DNA of 15,000 bases from Cristatella mucedo (lineage: Eukaryota > Bryozoa > Phylactolaemata > Cristatellidae), in the NCBI GenBank assembly GCA_009760855.2, contig WPIO01000001.1:6795001-6810000 (forward strand), in the 5' to 3' direction. Of the stretch, positions 1 through 11,500 are shown one piece after another (the stretch's first letter is position 1; each line of letters starts with the position of its first letter). The notes under the pieces were generated by a model. It saw only the letters and a list, made by a program, of their open reading frames with translations. It made no database searches and was not told the origin of the DNA. A program made the translations under genes and the position numbers.

Positions 1-115
1 CGAACGGAGTACGGCTCTACTGGAGCGGCAGGGCGGCAACCGGACGACGAATCCCGTACGGCAGCAGAAGCAGCGGCGGAGCAGTTCGGATGCTTGAAAA
101 ACCGCTCTCTCTCAC
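1..115 (-). other. Start of TSG101 intron, GC-rich
   Basis: Minus-strand intron beginning with the donor gtgaga next to the coiled-coil exon. I see no further exon in the remaining bases and no element. The next coding exon should lie to the left of the window. Confidence 0.55.
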
Positions 116-208
116 CTGCTCAGCTGCGAGAGCCTGGACCATGGTCGTTAGCTGCTGCTCCCCATTGGTGAGCTCCTTTTGCACCTTGCGAAGCACCTCC
201 ATTTCAGC
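116..208 (-). CDS. TSG101: TSG101 exon: coiled-coil segment
   Basis: 93 bp, exactly 31 codons, phase 0-0, with acceptor tcttgccgaccag and donor gtgaga. It encodes [20 protein letters not shown] then [11 protein letters not shown]. Human has AELNALKRTEEDLKKGHQKL then EEMVTRLDQE, so the heptad pattern and the Gly-x-Gln pair align. In ESCRT-I this coil packs against VPS28, VPS37 and the fourth subunit. The protein must continue beyond the left edge, since the donor at 111-115 opens another intron and the steadiness box has not appeared. Confidence 0.87.
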
Positions 209-1938
209 CTGGTCGGCAAGACAGACAGGGTCGGCATGACAGACGCCGTGCCGAGCCGCACGCGCCTGGCTCGCGAGAGTCACTTCGCTTGCGCCACGCA
301 CGGTCTCACGCCGAGCGGCCACTTACTCCTGCCTGCGCGTAGCGCTCCCTCAGCTTTCGGCGCATCTTGTCCTCGGCTGCTGAGAGAAGCGACATCTTCA
401 CATGCTCGTCCGAGAGATACTGGCCAGCTGCACCTCCTGCGGCGAAAACCTGGATGCTTCTTCAAAAGCCAACAGCCCAGCCTCCTCAGCGGAGAGCTGC
501 TCGACGAGTCGTCGAGCTCGCCCCAAAAAGCGCACTCGCCGGAAACACGAGCCGGCGAACATGAGTGACGCCGACCCGATCGTACGCGGCGGTCAGCGAG
601 CGGCTGAGCGAGACGACTGTCTTTCTAAACAAACTCGAGCAGCGGCTAACAGCTCGGGCACTCGGCACTCGGCTTTCTTCCCTCGGGCATGGCACAGGCC
701 TGCCCAGGGCTAGGCAGGGTCAAAAGCCACGACTTGCCTGCACGTACGGGTATTGACCAGCAAGTCTACCTAGCCCTTAAGCTGCAGTCCCCCAGCGATG
801 GCAGCAGCAGCTACCCCCTCCCCTCCCTCCCCCCCCCACCAGAAATGCTGACCTGGCACAAACGCACAAACGACAAAGAAATCGCTACGATGCCTCCTAC
901 GAAGAGTGCAGAAAGTTGGTACCAATATCTACAGCCTACCATGGCCTACCTAGCATGGCAACCTTCCAGCCAATAAAAGCTCATCACTAATAGCAACAGC
1001 AAGTCTTTTTATGACCGGCAGTTATAGCCTAAGGTTTGTGACAGGTTTTGCACGTCAAAAAGAAATAGGATCTTTGTTGCAACAGGAGATCACAAAAGCT
1101 ATGGGTCACAGCCGCGTGCAAGCATCGCAGACAAGCAGCAGTTCAAACGCAATTACCAATACTAAATGCTATTAGAGCGGCAACACAGATTGCTATATTG
1201 ATCAACTGTATTACTACCGCATTCATCATCATTTGGAGGACCATAACGCAGAATTTGCCTGTTAGCAACAACGGTAACAAGTGGTGCATACGAGGCAGCT
1301 TGCTAACCACGTGGGATCACACGCAATGCTATTTATCTAACATAAAAACTACAGCAATTGGGGCTCAGGCACGCACGCGCATACACATGCATACACACAT
1401 CCTACACAAGCTCACTAGTAAAACATATTCCAAAGGTGCAGTTATGTGTCTCCTTTACTGAAGGAGCTGCAATGGCTCCCAGTTGATCAACAGATACAGG
1501 GTAAAGTTTTAATGCTGAGCCACGGCTTGGTTCCTTCATACTTAGCTTAACTGCTGCACCAGTTTCAGCCTTCTCGCGCTCAGGTTCTCTATGGACAGTA
1601 GATTAGCTGTTCTGGTCCTTTGCTTAAATACCGTTGGTAACAGAAGCTTTTGCTCTGCAGGTCCTAGGCTGTGGAACTCACTTCCACAATTCTTATGCAA
1701 TACATCTATTCTCCAGCTTTCGACTGTAGGCAGCGTTACATTAAACAGGTGTGCACACACATCAGAAGCACACGTTCGCAGTGGCCATGACCAGAAACTC
1801 TTTCTAAAGGCGTTTCTCTCTTCTAGTCAGCATTCTAACTTTGCCAAACACTTAGTATATATATAGGCGCCTCGCGGCATTTGCGAAGCGCCTCAATTGA
1901 GATTAAGCTCTCTTGGGGCACTATACAAATGTATACAC

Positions 1939-1989
<51 letters not shown>

Positions 1990-4900
1990 TGCGTGTGCGC
2001 GTGCGCGTGTGTACCTGTACACATGGGGGTACGTGAGTCTGAGCTTGTGAATTCGTGCAAGTTTTTGCATTTCAAGCCTGTGGACTTCCTGTGCACACGA
2101 AGAACCGGCGCCTTACCTGCTACGTTGTTGGCATATCCAGGTGCAGCAGTGCCAGCAGGTGCAGCCGCCGACGGATATGCCAGTCCGGCACTGGGATAAG
2201 ATCCATAGGGCAAACCGGCTGCGGCCGGTGCGGCACCGTAGGGGTTGGGCACGTGCTGATAGGGCGGTTGCTGCAGAGATGCAGCACCGGCCGCATGGCT
2301 CAGCGGATAGACGGGCATCGTGGCAGTTCCGTAGCCTCCTCCCTGTCCTGCAGGCATGTGGGGCTGCGGCGGCGGCTGCTGCTGATACATGCCCGGCGTG
2401 GGCATCGTTGGCGCAATCGGATACGGCAGACCTGTAAGCAGCAACCATGTGGACAGTCAGGCAGATCGGATCAAGCCCCTGTGGCACACACAAGGTCGCG
2501 GTGCACGCAGCACACAAGTTCAAAGCAGCCCCCCTAGTGGGAGCACACAGCTGCATGCAGCAGCGCGACACAAGTGGCCGGCAGCCGAAGCCGGCCAGCC
2601 GAAGCTTACCAGGGGGATGCAGCTGGCCGGCTCCCGGCGGCAGCTGCTGCTGCTGGCCAGAATAGGCCGGGTAGGGCAGCTGGCCGGCCGGTGGCCCAGA
2701 GACAAGAGCTGAGCTGCCGCCTCCGCTCGCCGGATATGGCAGGCCAGCCGGCTGGGCCACACCTGCCGCCGAGGGGTAGGGCAACTGAGGACCAGCTGTC
2801 GGCTGCTGAGGCCGCTGAGGTGGTTTGGAAAACACCGGAGGCGACTCGCCGAAGTTCTCAGCCAAGTCTTGTAGCAGCCCCAGCATGGTCGACGGTGACG
2901 ATGTCTGCAGCATCTGTAAAAAGAGGTCACACTGCCACTCAACCAAGCACCGAGGAGCAAAACTTTGGCAGCTATTGGAGCGGTGGTGCGCAGCAGCATC
3001 AAAACCGGCGTCTGCAAATACTCACGGAGCGCCACTCGGTGAGATACGATAGCGTCACTGTACCGTTGGTGTCCACCGAGTGGCCAGCGCGTATACTCAT
3101 AGAGTTCGTAGGCACGACGAAAACCATCGGGGCATCGTAAGGGTGCCCCTCGAGGAGCCAAATTATAATGGGGATGTTGTAGGTACTACCTGTGCACAAA
3201 GATCCACAGCGCTCATCAGCAACTGCAAGCTGAACCAAGTATACTGCTTATCAGGACCAGATGCCAATGCATTTCTGATTTCTCTCCTCTCCTATCACTT
3301 TCCCTCACCTCTCCTCTCTTCTCCTCTCTCTTTCTCTTTCTCTCTCTCTCTCTTTTCCCTCCCACCGTCAGCTTGACCGCCCACTGGGCAGGTGACATTG
3401 CCAGCCAGCTACCGATGATCACGAAAGAAGACGCCACAAATTCTGAGAAACATAGGTCAAGCTTCGGTCTGGTCAAAGGGTATGCATTCGAGGACGCAGT
3501 TTACGATTCTGGACTGACGGTGCATGATAAGCAAAACGGCTGCTGAGTACGAATTGTGCTGAACGGCTGCCTGACAACAAAACTGAGCCGAGTCTTCAGT
3601 CAACCAATCTGAGACAATCAGCAATAGCACAGCTCGCACGTGCCACTTCACTATATCACTGCGAAAGTGATAAAAGAGGTGCACCCCATAAGCTGGGCTA
3701 GGGCAGCTGCAGCAATCTAAAATCAGCCGGTGCCAAGGTGATTACTAGCAAGAACTCTGCAAATCTGAAGGTGAGGCTAATCAAGACTAAGGGAGCTGAA
3801 ACAAGTCGACTACAAGGCAGAAACTGACTGCCAGCAAAGGCAGCCAATGTGATTCTCAAGTTAGTGGTCTGCATCTCTGGAGGGTACAGTTGAGGCTAGC
3901 TGTAATAAGACATTCGGCAGAAATAATCTCCACTTAGGCGTATTACACATACATATACAAGTATACACATACACACACACACTCAACAGCAAAAGTATTT
4001 ACGAGGTGCATTAGACACCAACTACTTAGTAACTAATTACTCTCGGAGGTCCCCCATGGGTGTGGGCGGGCATTTTCATAAATCTGATTGCTTACATAAA
4101 AAATCGATGCAATGTCGATGGCTGTGTCGTTTGCTGAACTTGAGTTTTGACTTGCAGTTCGATTAAAGTACTTGCACTCCAAACAGCGAACGATTTTTCT
4201 GTGCATAAACTTGTGCTCTGGGGGGAGGTATTTTTGTACTTCCTAGCCACACCATTCGTGTGGAGCTGCTCCTGCAGTGCTTACCTGACAGTGATAAGAC
4301 AAAGGAGCTAAATAGTGAAATCGAAGGCCAAATCGTCGCCTATCAATTACAAGATGAATCTTTGCAACGTGAAGGTGGGACGAAAGCTTCGTTTACGTCT
4401 GAGATATCGGTCGGGTATAACCTGAAGTATTCTCAGGGTGGTAGAATGGACGTCTTACTACGTTCCAGCCGCCCATGTTCGACAACAACAAAAAAGGTGC
4501 CGGTCTGCTAAAACTGGCTGCACTGGGTCGAAGGAGAGCACCACTTCGAGCTCTCTCTCCAAGACCTTATAAGAGGCCACCGGCAAGGCTGTAAGTGTCG
4601 ATGCGGTTCGAAGAGGGTTTACAGAGGAGGGAATTTACAGAAGAGTTAGTAAACGCAAGCCATTAATTAACGAACGACGACGAAATTGCCGGCTGCAGTG
4701 AACCTGAAAACACGCCCACTTTACAGCTGCCGACTTGAGCAGTATTCCGTGGACCGATGAAAGTAAATTCATGGTCCACGGAGATGGCAAGCGGAGGAAT
4801 TTCATCTGTCGAAGAAAGGGTGAAGAGTACGGCACTCGGACTGGCTTGCGATCTACGCTCAAGCACAGAGGTGGAAGCGTGCTTGTTTGGTCTTGTGCTT

Positions 4901-5504
4901 CGGCATCCGATGTAGGAACTTACACCGAATCAACTGGGTTATGGGTAGGAACGTGTTCATGGACATTGTCAACAATGTTGGCACGCCCTGTGCCAGAGCT
5001 CTTGTTACGTTTGGCAAATGGATAATGATCCCAAGCATACTGAAAGTGCAATAAAGCAATTCTTTGTCGACTCAGGTGTTTGAGTTCTTTGTTAGCCTAG
5101 CCATTCCCCCTCCCCAGATCTCAACCCTAATGAGCATCTGTGGGACAGTTTGGAGAGCTCACTTCGAGCTGAGAACAGCATCTCGTCTCTTCCCCCCCAC
5201 CCCGAGCAGCTTTTTGGTCGGCTCAAGCATCTGTGGGATTGCATAACTCTGGGTGTTTGCCGAAAGCTGACTGAGTCAATACCTTGGCAAATACATGCAG
5301 TCATAGAGAATAGGGGTAGTCCGACCTCATATTGATGTGAATACCGATTAGTGTTTGTATAACCTTAGTTCTGATAATAAAAAATATTAAAACACCTCGT
5401 GTGCGTGTTTTCAGTGCTGTTCGGCGAAGAGCAAGTCAATCAACTGATGGGACAGGGGATTGGTGGTGGTACCTATTCACCTTCGTAAATACTTTTGCGT
5501 TTGA

Positions 5505-5540
<36 letters not shown>

Positions 5541-8500
5541 CATACACGAGGAGTGGCACCTGGTGGCCATTATTGATGAGCAATGACAGTGTATGAAGGG
5601 TCAATCTAAAAGAGCGCAAGTTTAGCTGCACAGAAGATAAATTTCGGTAGTATCTGAGCACGAAAAATAAACTTCTATTATATGCCCGCAATAAAAACAA
5701 GATTCCCAAGCAAGACCTGCTGCTGGTGACTGCTGCAATACCTACGCAGCTGCACATATACACCCACAGAATGCACGTGGATGTCAGCAGCTCTAAACGC
5801 AGGAAACAGCAGGCAGAGTCTTTGGGAGTTTTTCTCAACAGAAAAATAGCAGTCTGCAACCAGCAGTCTGTGGCTAACAAGCAATGCAGAGCATAAACTA
5901 GCTAAAACCGGGTATAGGACATAAATCGCACACGACATCGAGATTATTCCAAACCACCAAACCTCCGATTTCGATAAGGAAGGCCTGAACCTGGAACCAT
6001 CAGAGCAGAACACACTGTGTGCCTACATGTAGCTGATCCTGTACAAGACCTGCATGCTCACATTCCAAGGCAGCCAGTAGCTGTCTCCAACGAGGTGTCA
6101 ACTGCTCTTTTTTTTTAACCAGAAGCATGTTCCATTGTACATTCTATGTGCTTGGACGGTTACTCTTATCCTTTCTCTGAATACCTGCACCAGAAATATT
6201 GTCAGCTGGTGGTGCTGACCCAACTAAGTGCAGCCATATAGAAGCAATGAAAAGAAAAGTTCTGGCGTTGTGCATGGTTTTCCGGCTTGTGCATACACAG
6301 GTGAAAACCAGCAGGGGTAGGCCATTAATTTGGAGGGAGAGATACCAATCCGGTATGAGGGGCACTGTGACAGTTGGCACGTTTGAATTTGATCGCTTTT
6401 AGGATAGACGTGTAGTTGAAAGGTCTATTTTTGTACTTGAGGGCTAGATGTTAGGAACCCTTCTTTTCACTATATGCATTTTCCCTCTGACCAATTTCAT
6501 TGCCAAACGAAATATTTCTTTTGATTGTTAAGCTGATGACATTCAGCTCTACTCATCAATTGAGCCATCTCGGCCTTGCTCCACATCCAACTAATTGACC
6601 TCCCTTGTGACTTGAATCGACAACATTTGTGCTTGGATGACTATATATAAACTTATTGAAACTTAACGACTAAGACCAACCTAATTGCAACAGACAAGCC
6701 CAGTGACATCCCCAAAAGTTGGAAGACCACATCCTAAAGATTAACTCATCTAGCATCATTCTTGTAACATTTCCACGAAATCTGGTTTCTGTTTGTTCTA
6801 ATCCACGAGGACTTCTCAGTGGATAAGCACGTTGCCTCGCCAGTGAGCCGACCTACTTTCAGCTGAGCAAAATTGCCAAAACCAGAACCAGATTAAATAA
6901 TAACACGATAGCCAAACTATTTCAAGCGTTTGTGACATCGCATATAAATTACTGCAATTCCCTTAATTAAACACTTCCGACCAACACCCGTAATCGTCAG
7001 CCACTGGTGCAAAACTGAGCAGCTTCTGTAGTTTACAGCCAGCATCGTAAACATCGTGCCACTTCTGTGTGAGCTTCACTAGGAGCCTATCAAGCATAGA
7101 ATCGACTTTAAGATCGTCTGTCTGGCTTAGAGTTCACTCCACCCGCTAGCAGCTGCCAACTGAGCCGACCTCCTAGTTCTTCCGATGCGCTCTTGTATAA
7201 CCAGCTACTCAGCATCTAGTTATCTTGCAATCTATCGCACTGAATTAAAATCTGTTGGTGATCAGGCCTTTAATTTGGAAGAATTACTAACGGAGATTGA
7301 TTATTGGAAAGTGTTACTTAGGGCGCAAATTGAAAATTTACCCAAAACTCCAGTGGATCTTCCACATTTTGTTGCTGCATATGGATATGATGTAATTCAA
7401 AATCTATGCATTTTTCTTCCAAATTTTCTGGCGGTTATGGTATCAATAGCCAGCTGTGGACGGTCTTTCAATAAATTAAAACTTATTTTATCCCAATTGC
7501 ACGCTACAGTCATGCACCGAAAGTGTTGACTCACTTTCGACGGCTGCCACCACCATTGACCTCACCTCATTTAAGCCTCAGCTAAAGAGACGTCTGTTCT
7601 ACTTAGCATTCCCTATGGCCCAGAGAAATTGTTCTTACGGGTGCATGATTTAGTACATGTTACTAACCATCGGCCCGAAAAGGCCTTCTCATATGCTTTT
7701 ACATGCTTGTCTAAAATGATAATATTAGTTTCAGCCAATGTGAATCTGATATTGCCCCGGTTGAAGGTGGTGGATTGACTAGAGGGCATACATTTGTTAC
7801 AGGTGCTATGATTTTGCTTAAATGGGTTATAGTGCCTGTTGCTAAATATGGGCAATGCATATACATATATATATATACAGTGCCGGCCCAAAGAATCTTT
7901 GCATCAACAAGGGCTTCCTAATATTTTGAGTTCCGTTGAGTGTTCCCTATTAAATGCATAAACTAATTATGGAATAATATAAGGTTGAGAAAAAGGTTCG
8001 TGTGCCGCATTAAAATAATTATGAATAATGATGACTTGACCACATCCAAAAGCTTGTAGATCCTTGGCAGAAGGTGGTGGACAATGATGGTCTTTATTTG
8101 AAGAATAGTTGTTTTTGAATACATTATTGCAAAAAAAAATCATTATTTTATATATTCTCTGGACGATCATTTTCCACATCCTAACAGTAAAAGTGTTTCT
8201 ATCAAACGATATACAAGAGAGCTCATAATCCTCACCCTCTGCTGTATTGTTGACGTTTTAATCGAGTGAGGTCGGAAATCACCAGAATTGGGGTCGTTGG
8301 AGTTATCTCCCACCCCAAACTAGGGTTGTGTCCATGTAAACATGACCAGCCTGCTAGAGCAAATCGCACAGGAATGTCCGGGTGTAATTGCAAGCCTTTT
8401 GGGTACCACTCGGCTAGGCCATTTTGGGTTCAGAGGCTCCTAGCAGTAGGCAGCACTTAACCGAAGATGACCGGATTGTCCAACCTCTCGGGAGATGGAT

Positions 8501-11500
8501 GCCTTCCTCGTATTGAAAAACGAGGATCATACTAAGCGAGCGATTTCGGGGAAGACTGGTATTACACAACTGACAGTGAGGTACAATTAGAAGAAGCTAG
8601 AACAGACCAAAACGATGAATCACTGGTGGGGAGTGGTGGGTGGTGTTTCACGATACGTGAGGACCAGATGATGAGGGTGGCAGCAATGCATAGCAGGTTC
8701 AACCGTGTATCGCAAATTAAGAAAAAACTGGAGCTCTGCGGTTAGAGTTGCTAAGAGATAGCCCCTACTTGGCGTTACGCACAAGCATAGGATGCTTGCT
8801 TTCGCCAGTAAATGCTAGCACTGGACCCCAGGTGAGTGGGGCAAAGATCTGTGGATTGACGAATCTAAATTCACCCTCTCTGATACCTTATGGGGCACTC
8901 ATCGAGTGAGGAGACAAAAGGAGGAAGCTTATCTAGATGGCATATACAGTGGGTGGGGTAGCTTTAGCACTGTTGGTGTTGGGAACTTGCACCGGGTGCA
9001 GGGGACAATGAATGCAGAATGCAACTTGGACATAGTTGAGAATGTTGGTATTCCGTCAGCTCATAGCGCACATGGTTTGGACTTTACTTGGCGACGGAAC
9101 AATGATCTGAAGCACCTAAGGCATAGTATAAGGCTTTTTTTTAACAACCCGATGGTCAAGACTTCGATCACTTCCGGATGTTGTAATGGCCCATTCAGAG
9201 TTCAGATTTGTCCTCGATTAAACATTTGTGGCAGGAGTTGAAGCATAAAATATGCAAACAAGTCATCCTTCCAAGAAATTGCAATGAATTATTCGAACTT
9301 CTGCAGAAGAAATAGCAGAAAATCACATCTGACATATGTAAGAAATTGTTGGGGTAATGCTCAGAAGGCTCCTCGCCGTTATAAAAATAGTGAAGGAGCA
9401 ACATGCTACTAATTTTTATTTCATTGCAACTTTGTGCACAATAAACTGCTGTAACTATGGCATACTTCGGTTTATGTCAACAGTGTTAGCTTTCATAATT
9501 TATCTTGTTCTATCTATCTACCTGGCTGAACCACAGGTGCGAAGATTTTTGGGCCAGCACTGTATGTATGTACCTGTTTTATGTGAATATGCGGTGCAGT
9601 GGTACCCACTTCGGACATAGCACGGACTAAAGATTAATTATACTCTTTTTCCATTGACGGTGAAAGTTTATTTCTCACAAAATGCATAGAATACTTGTGT
9701 GCTTATGCATACCTTCTAAGCATGATAAAATGTTTGTCATTAACTCTTGGATATCGTTCTGTTGTAGCGAGTTGCAAAGAGCCTGGATCGAGTAAAACTT
9801 TACAAAAGACATTGTTATAACTGTTACATGATGATAACACGGATATTGATAATGGTGGCTGCACACAACAGAAAAGGCAACTGAAAAACAAAGAAGTCCC
9901 GGCTATCATTGAATTCTGCAGATGCATTGCACAAGATTGTTAGCACTTTTTGCACTCAGCTGATAGCAAAGCAAATTTACAGCCGTTGTGACAGCAAGCT
10001 TTGCTGGCTACACGACCACTGACAAGAGCTGCCCGTGCAGCTAACCATTAATTTCCAAGAGTGGCCGGGTAGCTACTGTAAAGAAATATGCTACCTGACT
10101 GCAAATGAGCCGATGCATTTAAAGACATACCTACTCAAGCAGTCTGGATTTACAGTAGAAAAAGAGCTGCTACGTGCACAACCAGCAAAGGGGTTCTGCA
10201 CGTATGCCTTATACAAAGTCCTACATAGCATCCAAAACTCTAAGCAAGCCCAAAGCTTTATGCATGAATACGTTGTTTAGCATGCAGGGGGGTCTGCTAC
10301 TACCAAAGCCAAGTAGAGGGGGTGCCACCAGCTACGTTATGAGAAGCAGTCAATGAAGAGTAGCTATCAAAAGTGCAGGCTCGCAATAGTTCAATCATCA
10401 AGTGCAGATCTTGCAGTGCATACCTTTATAACAGATTGGTAGCGTCCCATCTAAGCACAAAAGTGTCTTTGTTGATCCGTCGTTAAATACTGCAAGCCAC
10501 CACAAGAGATTGAATCACAAAGAACAGCAAAGCAATCATGGGTATATGTGCAAGCAAAGAGGGACGGATGAGCAAATACAGGATCAGTACCTCTGTAGTG
10601 TCATCACATCACTTCTCGCCGACCTGCACTGGCTATCAGTCAAGAAACGCATCGACTTCAAGGTTATATCGCTCACTTTTAGGTCCCTTCATTCTTTGGC
10701 TCCAGCCTACCTATCAGATCTACTCCCCCACCACGCACGCCATGCATCGCACCACCCGCTTTTCGGAAACTGTTTACCTATATCTCGTACAAACCTCAAA
10801 TCCTTTGGAGACCGTGCATTTAGTTCGTATGCTCCTAAAGTCTGGAACTAACTCCGACTTGTGTCTCGACATCGCCTGACTTGACTACATTTAAAAAGAA
10901 ATTAAAAACGCACATATTTATGACAGCATGTAGTGGGTCCCTGTGATTCGTCCTTTATTTGCTGATGCATGCTGACACTGTTGCATGCTGCCACTAACCA
11001 CACTTGCATGCTGACCCTGTGCATGTCATCCCTAACCATGATATTCGTGTTGTTTATCAAGCACGATATCGCTCACCATTCGATCGCATTTCCTTTGCAG
11101 CTAATGTAAAGAGCCTGGAAAGGATAGAGTTCTCTGATAATGTTTTATCAAGTGTATTATTATTATTACTATTATTATTAGTGTATCTACCATCACATGT
11201 ACGCACTTGCCGACTGCCAAAAGCACAACTCTTTAACTGCTACCACTCACATTGTGAGCAACCAATACAAAAAGCTGGCATCACGGTTGCTCTTTTGCTC
11301 ATAAACGCATTTATCATGAAATAGCAAAGGGACGACCGGGCCATTTTCTAACCTGCTATTGCATGACTTTACCACGGACTGTAATATATTCGACTTTGCT
11401 AAATTTTGATGCATTGTCCATGGCTTGCCTATCCTGGGATTCCATCAATTATCCTGGACACTTGAAGCTGCAAAAATAGAAATGCATAACGAGGTTTCTC

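Noticed and set aside
402-713. Plus-strand open frames over 179-713, including one starting MSDADP
   Set aside because: They overlap the TSG101 exon in antisense and GC-rich intron. They show no domain or supporting splice structure.
1893-2444. Minus-strand 183-codon frame with a His-Thr repeat
   Set aside because: The first part is the true TSG101 linker exon, but the His-Thr tail is read-through of the donor at 2116 into the (GT)n repeat.
2520-3161. Overlapping frames of 160-213 codons around the TSG101 exons on both strands
   Set aside because: They are shadows of the GC-rich linker exons in wrong frames. The exon frames match TSG101 and the others match nothing.
3216-3476. Arg/Lys/Glu-rich minus-strand frame
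   Set aside because: It is a translation of the polypyrimidine repeat.
5473-6013. Two minus-strand frames of 111-135 codons
   Set aside because: They have no motif, include TA-repeat translation, and do not fit the TSG101 phase pattern. The UEV exons on either side already join directly.
6805-6845. tRNA-like A-box (tctcagtggataagcacg), possible SINE head
   Set aside because: There is no matching B-box or fold, and the stretch is explained as LINE coding sequence ([15 protein letters not shown]).
10035-10280. 81-codon plus-strand frame
   Set aside because: No recognisable family, no splice partner, and it lies in an intron with random-looking composition.
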